Assembly (NCBI GenBank): GCA_038049695.1
Contig: CP142453.1
Span: 113,414,001 to 113,478,000 of the forward strand
Length of the DNA stretch: 64,000 nucleotides
Direction: 5' to 3'
From: Cinnamomum chago
Lineage: Eukaryota; Streptophyta; Magnoliopsida; Laurales; Lauraceae
Position numbers and translations under genes: made by a program. A model generated the notes under the pieces. It was given only the letters and a program-made list of their open reading frames with translations. It ran no database searches and was not told where the DNA came from. Positions within the stretch are counted from its first letter, which is position 1. Every line of letters starts with the position of its first letter. Below are positions 36,986-49,778 of this stretch, one piece after another.

Positions 36986-37614
36986 TCATGATTTTTTTAT
37001 AACTTTTATTTTTATTTTTATTTTTTGCAATCCTCAATGGAAAGAATTATTCCCCAAAATCTCTAGCTCAATGTCCTTTTCCTTTTCCTGCAATTCATAG
37101 ACAGTTGTGGACCTATTAATGCATATAAATTAGACTAGAAGAGTTATCTGCTTAGATGGCTAGATGAGTTAGGAAGGAACAAGTAAATTGACTTTCCCTA
37201 CTTTTTTAACTCTCTCATTTTCTTTCTGTCTTTCTATTTTATTACTCCCATTGATCTCCGTGCAATTTGGGATAAGTTTGTGGGTGATGCCACTTATATA
37301 ATTTTCAAATACACACAAACTTCGACATGGCCCATTCCATCTAAAGTTTAACGTTGAAAGGCATTTTTGAAAAAAAAAATTTACATTTTGACCACCAGCT
37401 GGAGTTTAGATATGCTAAAAATAAAATAATTTCTTTTTATAAAATAAAGATAAAAGGCAAAAACACACACTAATCATATCATATCACGAAAAAACTAAGG
37501 GCTCTTTTGTTTGCATGGAATATAATCCTTAGGATTTCTAAGAAATTTATTCCAATCAAAATGGAAGAAACAATGTGAAGATTTGAAGTTCTATGTATGT
37601 TTTCTAAGCATATG

Positions 37615-37942
37615 TGTGTCTGCGATTCTAATGAAGTGGAGGTGTTAGTTATTACATAATTGCGAAGCGTGGTTTTTTCTAATACCATATCGCTTAGGTG
37701 TCAAATCGAAAGGCAAATCATTGGGATTTTCAGTTTTACTTCAATGAGATTTGGGTTTTATCTTCAAGCATTAATGTAGACTATTGTTACAGACAGAGAT
37801 TGGCCGCCAACTCCGTGCTAGATGCTTTAGACAATACTCTTGTATGTTTTGTCTTTTTTCTTGTTTTGTATTTTCATCTGTAATCTCCTCCTTTTTAAAG
37901 GAATGCTTTTGTTACTGATTCAAAAAATAAAATAAAATAAAA
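37615..37942 (+). mobile_element. L1-type LINE 3' fragment with A-rich tail
   Basis: The stretch reads as broken RNase H tail (SNEVEVLVIT, later RQRLAANSVLDALDNTL). It continues into a TTTTGTATTTTCATCTGTAA-type 3' region and ends in an AAATAAAATAAAATAAAA tail. Confidence 0.45.
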
Positions 37943-40001
37943 TATTCTCCTCTGTTGTGGAAAATGATTACTCATCGTCACCTTTTTAAGTCAACTCTAG
38001 GAAAGTCAGGTTCGCCACCTTATATCCTTTACCCCTACTTCATCTTCCTTTGTTGTAACTCATTTTTTCATGAATTTTTAGGAATTTGGTTCCATGTAAT
38101 GGGCCTTGAGACACGTACACACAAATAAACATACTTACGTACACGCACATTTTGGCGTTTTCTTCATATATTTACACACAAATACTGTTGTTGGGCTCTC
38201 TTCACATGTAAACAAATGGGCCTTGAAGACAGGGATCATCCATGTGGATGGCCTTGTGAGGCCCACATAGGGCCCCACCGATCATGGAGATGTGGGGGAT
38301 CAAATGATATTTACCTGTATGTTGAATTTAAAGTCTATTAGATCATCTTAACCCCTTGATCCAGGGCTCTCAAGTTTAATTGACCATAAATTAAAGCCAT
38401 TCATGTCCAACGAATAAACAAAAAAAAAAAGAAGAGAAAATGAGAATCTAACTGAAGAATCATAAAGAAAAATCATAGAATACTTCCAAACTATAAATAT
38501 ATAAAAAGAAAATATAAAAGTAATTGAAATGCATACTGTGATAGGGTTGAGGGCATATTTGAATTGAAATAATCAAGCCAAATAAACAAACATAAATGTA
38601 CCGAACACATAAAACATATAAATTTAAATTTTTTTTTTTTTGAAAAGTCTATGCAGTCGGTAAGATGAAAAACTTGACTAATTCAATTGTAAAATACAAA
38701 ACAAAACTTCTATATCCATGGGTTCCTCTCCCTATTCTACATATCTCTGCAGGATTCCTAATCCCTATCAATGCTTGACACGTGGGATGTGGTGCCACAT
38801 GTCTCTTCCTTCCTATCAGGGTTGCTACTTTAATATATATAATATAATAATAACTAGCACAATAACATGTGCTAAGCGCGCGCATGGCCCATGTAGCTAG
38901 ATCCCCCACTCCAACTAGCTATTTTTTATATTATTTTGATAAATGATTATATATAATAATTGTGTGGTTTGATAGTTGAGCAAGGCTTATGTAAGCTCAA
39001 GTTTAGGAGAAAATTTCGTAAGCTCATGCTTATAGGGCCCATCTTTGGTCCATCCAAATGAACTAAACACATGACCCCCCTAAATTACATATGTCCACCA
39101 ACTTTCGGTTGAATCTGAATTTACTGGACCGTTGGATCGATTATGTATCGATCCGAACGGACTATTGACCATTAAACTTTTGGGTTCATATGAAGATGAT
39201 AGAAGTCATGATTGAGGCTAATTTTTTTGTAGAGAAGAGGATCCTAAGGAATCCTTGAAATCCCCCCATCCCCATACCCATCTTCATGCAGGCCCCCAAG
39301 TGTGCCCCACTACACACTTGAGCTTATAAGAGCTGGCCCATTGATAGTCATATTAATTTTATTTAAAAGGCTATATACCAATCTCTAGAACTTTACAATT
39401 TTTAGCTTTATACCAAGGCTTGATAAAAAAAAGTCAAAATTGAAAGGAATTAGTCAAAATTGAATCCAAAAGCCTCGACTTTAATATATTATAATTAGCA
39501 CAATAACTCATGTTAGGCACGGGTTATGTGGCTAGGGTACTCCTTCCATCTAACTACTTTTGACATTTTTTTAATAAAAAAATATGTATAAGTATTTTGT
39601 GGCGTGGTAGTTGCATTAGTTATTTAAAAAAAGCAATGTGTCATGAGTTTGAATCTTACAAGATATATATTTTAGCCTTTTATCAAGTTTCAGTAAAACA
39701 TAGTCAAATTTAAAAGGAATCTTGAATACAAACCAATTTCTTTAATCTGAACATATGTATTATCCAACCTAAAAGTCTAACTTACAAAAGATCCTTATTT
39801 TAGAGATTTCAAAACTAGCTAGCAAACCGATCCCAATTTTAAATCACTTACGAAAGGTGATGAATATTTTATTTTTATACGTTCCTTTCCTATCATATTA
39901 TCTTTCCTAATCAAACTTTGCAGGATTAAGATACTCATAGGTCATAGCCCATTTAGATAAGATTTTAGGAATGGAATCCAAAGAACACACCGGAAGACTT
40001 A
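37943..40001. other. Intergenic region between copies A and B, left part
   Basis: AT-rich with no gene recognised. Two copies of an AT-rich repeat occur at about 38840-39000 and 39350-39720, with TTAGCACAATAAC-like words and a TATATTTTAGCCTTTTATCAAG-like word. They are related in reverse orientation to 21847-22115. The rest is unassigned. Confidence 0.4.
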
Positions 40002-40639
40002 GAGCATCTCTACTAGATATGTTATTTTTGGAGATTCTAAATTTCATTTGAAGGCTTATGTGGCAATTTGAAGGTTTGAAATTTGGCATCTCCAAAGTAT
40101 AAACTCCACTTGGTATGTAGAATTTATTTTTTTATTATATATTTGTCATTTTATGGACCCACATCATGAAAGAAAAAAAAAAGTCCGATTACTTATTTTT
40201 CTTTCTAGTTCAATTGGGGACTTTCTTATTTTCTTTCTTTATCCAAAGGCTGGCTTAGTACGCCGCTAACTTACCTAACGTATACGCTTTGCTACGCTTA
40301 CTCACTTTCTTTTAAGACAAAGAGGATAGCGCGCTTCTTACACCACCATATCTAAGATAAGAGACCACTCTTTTACTTTGAAAGTGCAACAGCTAACGGG
40401 TTGTTTGGTACCAAGTGCTTGGTTGGCTAAGAATTGCATTCTTATAGGCCCCCATTGCATAAAAAAATTCTGAATTGAGAAAAGCATGTGCCTTTTCCAT
40501 ACTTCAAATTTGGGATATTCATTTTCATGCCTAATACCAAGTCACATATAATATGACCGTTGGTGACAATGCTGCATGCCAATTTTGACTTTTGGGGTGG
40601 CCACGTGGCAATTGACAATCCTATATATTGGAGATGCTC
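40002..40639. mobile_element. MITE with GAGCATCTC termini
   Basis: The left end GAGCATCTCTACTAG pairs with the right end TATTGGAGATGCTC. Flanking TTA duplications (39999-40001 and 40640-40642) fit a PIF/Harbinger Tourist-like element. The 638-base interior has no transposase. A segment near 40390-40430 (GGTTGTTTGGTACCAAG) resembles another element's end and may be nested. Confidence 0.65.
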
Positions 40640-41345
40640 TTAGCTCATAAAAATCTCCTTAAAATCTCTTTGTATGAATCACTGGCAACTCAAACTCTAT
40701 AAAATAAAAAAGCTTCCAAGGATTAGGAATAGCCGAAATTAATTATCTTATCCCTTTGTGGGTTTTATAACGGTATAAAATCTCTAAAACTTTTTCTTTA
40801 AGACTAAATCAAGTTTAAAATTCAAATCAAAATTGAGCTCCAATTTCACAATCAATTTTACCAATTAAATATACATCCTTCATTCATGTAAATGAGAATA
40901 TTGAAAGGTTTGGGACCCGCAAAAGTGTAGAAAATCAGATCAATAGATTTGGATTTTCTTGGACTTATTCACAAACTAATTGAATTCTATGAAGCTTAAG
41001 ATAATTAGTAGAAAGGTCTTAAAATTGATTAGTGCAATAGATAAATCGAACAATTTGGATTGCAAATACAGAGCCACCATGAATTAAAAAACAATGGGAT
41101 TTGATCCCCGTGATCAACTGCATAGCCAAATGAATTCACCTTGCCTGTTTTTTTTTTTTTTTTTTGAAACCTCAATGCGTGGACGTATTTTGCATGTTCT
41201 ATCCTCCAAATGAATGGACACGTAACAACAGTCAAACAACGCGTTTCTCTGTCTCGGAACCAACGACTCGTGTCACTACTGTCTCTGCAAAAGATGCACA
41301 ACTTTTTACCCTTTCTTTAATACACTCCAATTAAATGCATGGCCC

Positions 41346-42020
41346 AACTTAAAATAATAATAATAAAATTATAGAAGAGAAGAACTTGCGTGGGCCCCAC
41401 TTAGATGATCTATATATTATTATTACCCTTCTAAAAGAGAAGAACTTGGGCCCCACTTATATAATAATAATAAGATTATAAAAGAGAATAACTTGTGTGA
41501 GCCCCACCTATATAATAATAATATAATATATATTATTATTATTACTATTTTTCTATCTCTATCTCTATATCCATATCTATATCTATACATCTATACCCTT
41601 ATATAAAAGAGAGTAAAATATAATACTTTTTCACTACACACCTGCCAAATAAAATGCAAGATGTGGGCCCACTTAGTATTATCTATCTCTCTATCTCTAT
41701 CTTTCTATCTATCTATCTATCTACTCTTATAAAAGAGAACAAAATGACAATGCTTTTCACTACACACCATGGCCCACTTCTAATTTTCACTAAAGTGTAG
41801 TACTTTTTCACCACACACCTGTCAAATAAAATGCAAGATGTGGGCCCCACTTAATATGATTATTTTTCACTACAAACCTGCTCAATAAAATGCAAGATGT
41901 GGGCCCCACTTAGTATTATTATAGATATAGATATATATATATATAGATATTCCCAATAAACTGCACGATGTGGGCCCCTCTTAGTATTATTATTTTTCAC
42001 TATACACCTGCCCAACAAAA
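41346..42020 (+). repeat. Reiterated GATGTGGGCCCCACTTAGTATTA repeat with TATC microsatellites
   Basis: At least five copies of a 50-90 base unit occur, carrying TTTTTCACTACACACCTG, AAAATGCAAGATGTGGGCCC and ACTTAGTATTATTA. Stretches of TATC, TA and TAA repeats interrupt them. The left units carry AAAAGAGAAGAACTTG words typical of plant Helitron 5' ends. Confidence 0.75.
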
Positions 42021-44522
42021 TGTAAGAAAATGAATCAAGTGTATTTTACTTACTACATTTTTGGTGTTCAATACTTATAATTTTGTGGGCACTTTTAAAC
42101 ACTTCGCCATCGGCTTAAAAATCAGTTTAAAAGTCGCGACAAAAGGTATTAGCTACCTTTCTACTTTTGTTATTGTTGCTGGTGGCCAATTGGTGGTTGT
42201 GTTATAATTCAAATATCAAATTGACTACACACGAGAGAATTAACATTCTCTTTTTTTTACCTGAAACAATGCTAATTGTGCAAATAGTTTCTATTTATTT
42301 ATTTATTTATTTTATTTTTATTTTTTGGTGGAAGTAAAAGATACTTGAGTGGTATTTGTATTTGAAATTTGAAAGTTAAGAACATCAGAGAGCTCCGGGA
42401 GGTTTCCAGAAGATATGAGATTATTTTCTTTGTACGGATGTAACCCTTTGTTATTATTTTTTAAATATTAACCTTTTAATCTTTTGTGCACTAACCTTAA
42501 ATATTTGTAATTTGATGTTCCTTCAGTTGTATATTATTTATTATGGCCTTTGAAAAAGGTATAGAGACCTCCAAAACTTATAAGCAAATCCCATATATAC
42601 AAGTACTACGTTTGCATTATTGCTTTATATTTACTTTTTTCTTTTTTTTTTTTAAGAAAAAAGTAACAACTGACAAAATATCATAAATAAGAAAGTGAAA
42701 TATATAAACTTAAACTCATTTTATGTCCGCCCTGTTTTTTTCTCTCTTTTAATGAAAGTTACCATGAAAAAAAAATTTAAATATTCTTTTCCCTTTTGCT
42801 TCATGTGTTTGTATTTTATTTAGTTAGAATAATTGAGTTTTCAATATGACATAATAGTTGTATTGATCTTGATTTATACCCCTGTTGGAAGAATAATCAC
42901 AAGTTGGATAATGTGATAACTACTACTAAATATTGGTTCTCTTCTAATATTAATGATTGCTAACGATAATTCCATAAATGCAATTTAGTGGTAAGTCTTA
43001 TTGATTGCTATCGTACAATTATTGTTGCTCTGTACAATTTTTTAGTTTCTTAATATATAACTTTTGTGAAATTTTTTATTATAAAAGGGCATTTCAAGGG
43101 CATGAATATATTTATTTATTATTGCTCTTACTCATGAGGTTTAAATTGAAAAACTTTGATAATTTTCTAACACATTTATTTCTTTCATCATTGCAAGCTT
43201 CTTGTTTTTGTTCTTTTCATTTATTTCAATGAAGCGTGATGCATTTCTTTAAAGGAAAAACGAGAATCTCATAGAAACTGCTTGTTATGCTAGCTTTACT
43301 ATTAACTTCAGAGTCAATGAATGAAGTGATCATTTTAAGTGTAAACAACTAAAATAAGTATTTGATGCTGAGCTGCAACAAATTTAGTTTGTCTTTGTTC
43401 ATTTAAAATTTTTCTTACTTTGATCAGCACTCCCATACAGAATAGAGTAGAATAGTTGATCTAGAATACCTAGGTTACATTCTTATGCATTTTTTAAGAG
43501 GAAGGTCCAATTCTTTTGCCAGATTTGTATTTGTAGTTTTTTGTTTTTCGGTACTTTTTCCCTATGGATATCTCTATTTGTGAGCTTCCATTTAACTAAG
43601 TTTCTATGATTACTTTGTATTATTCTTTTCTTACTGAGTATAAAATATAGCACTTTATATCAAGTAAAAAGAAGATGTTGACTTTTGGAGAGGTATTGCC
43701 TCTTTTTACTTGATAGTGGTCCGTCTTATAAAATAAAACAACGCACATGTTAAATACTAATATTGATCAACAGGTGCTCTGCAAATCTTATTCGTCAGAG
43801 TTCATATAATAGTTCCACCATTGTTGATTCCTGTCGCTTAAGGACAAGCCGAATTACTTCATTATTCTTGACGATCTATGTGAGATGTTATTCTTCATTG
43901 TAAGTTAAAACTAAAACCATCATTTCAGTTTTTTTATTCTGATGTCCTTAGGTATGATATAATTATTTTTTTCCCTTAATAGAATCTGATTTTGTAGTGA
44001 CCATATAATGTTCATGGTAATTGGTTAAAACAGTAAGCTCATCTGGTTCTTAGTTTTTATTTTTATTTTTTATAAAACTGTAGGTTATCAATTTGACTAT
44101 GCTTTTGGCTGGACTCCAACTTTAGCAAGTCAAGTCTACCAAGAAACTGATTAGTCGACCTGATAGATTAAATAAAGTAAATTTAAATTTCTTAGTACAC
44201 ATTCATGATAAAATATCTAGAAATATGTGATTTATATCCTCAAAAAGTTATAAAAATTCCATATAGATGGTCTTTTGAGATCTCATTTTTCTCACTATAT
44301 CATTGTTTTATTGTTTTCAAATGTATATGAAAAAAGTATTGTCAGTTGTATTTGGACATTGCATGGGCCTTGCAATTTACAACCACCTCATTTTCTGTTG
44401 AAACTTAATTTTTAAATGTACTTCAACTTCTATTAAATTTTTTAAAAGCTTTATTTAAATTTTTTTTTTTTTAGTAAAACTGTGTTCGGTGAACGTGCAT
44501 TGCACGTGTAGGGCTCCACTAG
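41409..44522 (+). mobile_element. Probable non-autonomous Helitron upstream of copy B
   Basis: The right edge has the stem-loop ACGTGCATTGCACGT followed 12 bases later by CTAG and a host T, the canonical plant Helitron 3' terminus. The left edge proposed here, A|TCTATATATTATTATTACC then CTAAAAGAG, fits known 5' ends. Similar starts lie at about 41590 and 41700, so the true left end could be one of those. The interior is AT-rich with no helicase or Rep motif. The element ends 186 bases before the ATG of copy B. Confidence 0.5.
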
Positions 44523-44554
44523 TCGTGTAGAAAAACAGACAAAGTTAGATTAAA

Positions 44555-44708
44555 TACCACTTCGCTGGATACCTTTCAACAAGGTACAGAAACAGAAACA
44601 GGAGCAGAGCCCTAATCTACAGTACATTAGGTTCTTTCTCTCTGCCTCTCTCCCTCACAAAATAAAAATAGTTGAGTTGAGTTGTGTGGTGTTGTGTTGT
44701 AAGGTGCA
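44555..44708 (+). promoter_or_regulatory. Conserved proximal promoter and leader of copy B
   Basis: About 150 bases (GCTGGATACCT, AGGTACAGAAACAG, CTCTCTGCCTCTCTCCCTC, TGTGTTGTAA, AGGTGCAATGG) match the region before copy D. B lacks the TATATATGTAT word that D has. The similarity starts just after the Helitron end, so the Helitron marks its left boundary. Confidence 0.5.
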
Positions 44709-47700
44709 ATGGCAGAAGACTCGAGCAAGCAAACAAAGAAGAAGGCAGAAGTTGTAGAGCTACTGAAGCGTTTGGAGGAAGGGTCAGTACCGGATGAGGA
44801 GATCCTAAGGCTGATGAGAATTCAATTAGAAAGGCGTCTACAATGGGGATACAAACCTACCTATCAACAACAGCTTCAGCAAAACCTCAACTTGGTTCAT
44901 TGTCTCTCTCTCTCTCTCTCTGTGAATCCAACTTCTAACCTGACCTGTAGCCAACCTAACTTGAATTAACCATGCAAGCAAGGGGAGGATCCATCACTAT
45001 AGATCAAGATTTGACATTTAGAAATTATTCAGTGCACATGGTGATGCGCACGACAACCCATGTGGGGGCCCACCTGATTACCCGAACGGAGCCCACAGAA
45101 ATCCCTGTTTTGCTTCATTTTGAGAATGAATGAAGGAAAATATAGTTGTCAGGCATTTTCTTTCGAGGGGTGCTACTTGGACCGAATGGGGGACCGAACC
45201 ATGGCCCAGTCCCCCATGTCAGCATGTGGTCCATGGCCCGGTCCCCCAATTTGATCCAAGTAGACTTCATGTATTCTCTTCCTAAAAAAACGTGTTTGCC
45301 AGGCATTTTTTTTCCTTCCTTTTTGTATATCTCTAAAGGGAGCCCCTCAGCTTTACAAACTCAGATCATGGAGAAGACAGGACTATTACTTTACTACTTT
45401 TAATTAATAGTAAAAAGGATGAAACTTATGGAATCAGTAAGGTCAACTAAATCTTCAGGTAGAAGATTTTCAGTTTCCGTTTTTTGGCAATTGTTAATTC
45501 TTTGATGAGTCATGGACGAATGAAAATCTTCATTTGTTAAGATTTTCAGAACCGATCTCCCCCTAAAAATTTGAAAATTCTCACTTATATGGATTTCGAT
45601 TTGCACACACACCGAATCCCATTTTATCAACAAGTAAAATTCTCAGGTAGAAGATTTTCGATTTCCTTTTTGGGCAATTGTTAATTCCTTGATGAGTTAT
45701 GGAAGAAGGAAAATCTTTATTTGTTAAGATTTTCAGATCTGACCCCCCCCCTAAAGATTTGAAAATCCTCACTTATATGGATTTGGATTTGGATTTGCAC
45801 TCACCGAATCCCATTTTATCAACTATATGCATCAATACACACTAATACCGAGTAAAATTCTCAGGTACACAAAACCTGGAGGAATTCTTGTTCTAGTGAT
45901 ATGAAGAATCTTCATATCTACGAATTCTCGCCTGTTACCAAACATGCTCTAATTGTGATCTAATTGTATCCATGATTATTGTCTCTCGGTTAGGTGCATG
46001 GATCGAAAACATGCCTTCAAAACTTATGCTCAACTTCACCAGAGGCCAACAAAATCCACCTGGTTTGGTTGGCATCATTCTGGGAATATTTCATTTTGAG
46101 AATGGATGAAAAATAAAGTGGAGCCCCTCTACTCCTCGGCCATCATTGGCCCCGCTGCTCCACGGCTCACAATTTTTTACACTCCAAAATGAGTGCACAG
46201 TGTCTGGTGCATTCGGGTGGGACTCTCAGCGCGTCCTTGTTTGATGGTCCACTTGGATACCATAAAGTGGGCCCCACCGGGTGTTTTTGGCTAAAAAGGC
46301 CATTAAATTCAATGTACACTACAAAGGCCTTCCAGTCGCTGCTTTATTTTTATTTTTTATTTATTTTTCTATTGTTTTGTTGAGCATTGCTGCTCGTGTA
46401 TAACGTGAGCACCATCACTGCTCGTGTCATCTTCTTCGTCGGCAATTACTTGTTGTGATCTAGAGCCTATGAGGAGAAGAGATCATGCACACACAAGAAC
46501 ATGAGATTTACATTTTTCGTTTATGATTTTTTTATTCATTCCTGCAATGAAACATTCCTACAATGATGCCGAATGAGCTTATTTATTTATTTTTAAAACT
46601 AAAGCCATTGGCCCGGGGCCACCCTGCTAAGGGACAGGTTTGGACCTTAGGTTTTAGTACTATGATCATATTTAATGGGCTGTGTTTGGATTAAGTGATG
46701 GAAACCTTATGCCCAGTCTAGCCTTACCCGAACAAGTAACGCTGATAGTGTAGTGACTAATGGGCCCAACCAAGTTGCAGACAGCCTAAACAAGTGATAG
46801 AAAGTCTGGAACGGCTCAGCAGCCGGATTGACAAAATGAGTGGGGTCGGGCCTGACATATATGTTTCATGTGGGCTAGGATCAACTCAGACATTTACTGC
46901 CTGTGTCGGGCTTGGCCTGGATATGGGCCTGTGCTTTTAAAGTCAGGTCAGGCCTGAAGATGTTTCAGCCGAGCCCGACCCGGCCCATGACCACCCCTAA
47001 TGTTGTCATTCTTGTTTCATTCTGATTGTTGTGGTTGAGTGCAACTTTCTTAGGATTCTTCATTTCCAGCTCTTAGGCAGATGGGCATTGCCACAGAGAG
47101 TGCTGAACTAGATTCACAACTGTATGAGGTACCTATTTCCTTCCTCAAGCTTATTCATGGAAAGAAGCTTAAACAAAGGTATGCTGGTTGCTCACAGACT
47201 CTACTACTTAACTATTAATTCTTAGTTGCTCTTGTATTATTGCTAGAAGTTGTGCATGGGTTATACCTAAGTTCTTTACTTGCTGTAGATAGCACTCTTA
47301 TATTTTGTAATTTGGGTTTTACTTAACAGTTTGACTGCTAAAGTTATCTTTGAAATGGTAGTAGTGTTAGTAATTAGCGGACAATGTTCTCATACTAGCC
47401 GGCTGCATCTTGTTAAAATGTAGTTCAGCTCATGGGACCCACTCAGACACATGTCTATCAATGGGAGGAGGGCTGATGGAAAAGTTTCCATATGGGAACG
47501 GGGAGTAAAAAAATCAGTCCCATCAGATTATTCTAGCCCTTGGTTTAACAACCTTAAAACTTAATGGTGTCTTAGCCATAATTTTTTTAAGGTTAGATTC
47601 AATGGTGAGTGAAGGCTCAATGAGCGTAAAATTGGTTCTAATGCCAAATCATGGGATGAGAAGAGTATCCAAGGGGCTGAACTGATCAAAGGGTGGGCCA

Positions 47701-49732
47701 CAGTGGGCTTCATAGAGCTGCATAGAGCTGCAGAGTGCTTGCTCGTAGGAGAACATTGTCTGTAATTATGTGCCCCTCAAAGCCATAAATGGATTATAAA
47801 GATGCTTGTTCTTAGCGATGAAGGACAGTCTATTCCAATGGTGCTAATTATAGCCATAATCATTTAAGCATGATGAAGACTGAAAAATCTTCTCCTGCGT
47901 ACATGCTGAACATGCATCCAGACCTTCACCAAGGGCGGGGCCCTCGGGATTTCACGGGGTATCACCTGACTAATGCAACCGATGTGCAGTGCACAGGTCC
48001 GCATGAGAAAATCTTCTAACGAAGACTCTCTCTTTGTTAGTGGAATAAATAATGGAGCTAGAAGATCATAAGAAGAATAAGAGGGGATCCATCTAGTATC
48101 TAGCCATATATTTTGTACAAGTTGTGGTTTTGATTGTAGCAAATAAACACTAGCCTTTCTCTTTGTCAAATGTTAAGATAATCTAAGAATGGTAATTTTC
48201 AGGTTTTCACATATTATATGAGAACTTTTTTGTGGGGCCCATTTGGGGATGGGGCCAAGGGGGATGGAAAAATCTATGTGAGACGACCCCAAGTATCAAG
48301 TTTGACCCTAAATCCATACCTCTAACTTCTTCATCTGTGGCCCCCACAAGTTTAATGGCTTCTTATTAATCTACGAACAATTACTTATTTGATAAAGAAG
48401 AAAAAACTAAGTTACATCTCTTTCCTCTTTCTTTTCAGAAGGTAAGGGATATTGTTACGACCAAATATGGCGAAAGGTAAACTACAAACATTAACATTAA
48501 AGGATGGGAAATAGAGCTGATCAAGGCGGTTAGAATTTAGAAACACAAGTCTGAGTTTAAAACTCATAAAAAAAAGAAAGAAAAAGTTTTTTTTTTTTTT
48601 TTACTTTAACACTGATGACCTTTTGGTCATTGATATAAACGAAGACTCTTTGGACTAAACTCTAGATTACAACAGAAATCTGGGTGAATGCCTGTGGGTT
48701 TGGTCTCTAACATGATCTCAGTTCTGGTCTGAACAATGGTATTATTCAGTGGGAGCTTTCCTTTTATTTGCTATTACAGTAAATCAGTCCTAACACACTA
48801 AGGTATGCTTTAACTCCAAAATGCTTTCAGTTTTAAACTTCAACAAAAGATTTTTCAATTTGTGTTATTTTTCATTTAATCTTCTACATGTCCAAAAGCA
48901 CCAAGTTGCAGTTCATCTGTTAGAATTCAACCTTTAGTATTCATCTAATTTGCTCTGTAAATATTTTCAGCTAACTTTGGCAAACCAACTTTTGCAGTTG
49001 TTGTTACTTTAGAGATGAATCAACGACATTAGATGAGGCCGAAATAGCAATGCTCGACCTATATTGTGAAAGGGCACGAATAAAAGATGGTCAAAGTGTC
49101 CTTGATCTTGGATGTGGATACGGGCCTTTCACTTTACACATTGCCCAAAAGTACAGGAACTGCCATGTTACAGGCATAACAAATTCAATAGAACAAAAGG
49201 ACTATATCGAGAAGCAATGCAAGTAAGATTATTTACTCCGCTTCTGATTGCAACATATTAATATCTTGTACTATCCATTGTTTTAAGTAATAAATAGCTT
49301 CTAATGTGGTTACTAATGACGTCAGTGCTGAAGTTGTTTTAAAAAACTTAGCATTCACTCACTTTCTTTACTCTTCTTTTAGGCTTTTGCAGCTATCAAA
49401 TGTTGATATTGTATTAGCAAACATAATCAGTCATGAAATGGAGGCGACCTTTGACAGGATAATGGTTGTCGGACTATTTGAGGTACAGTTTTCTTTCAGA
49501 AAAAATCAAATTTGAAGATTCATCATTTGTACCACCTTCATTTAATTTTATTTTTTTTTGAATGGTCCACCTACACTTAATTCATTTGGCCCCATAGCAC
49601 ATGAAGAATTATGAGCTACTTCTGAAGAAGATATCAAATTGGATGGCGCGTGATGGCCTCCTTTTCGTGGAACATATATGCCATAAAATCTTTGCTTACC
49701 TGTATGAGGTATGCTCCCTAGTATTTGAAAGA

Positions 49733-49778
<46 letters not shown>

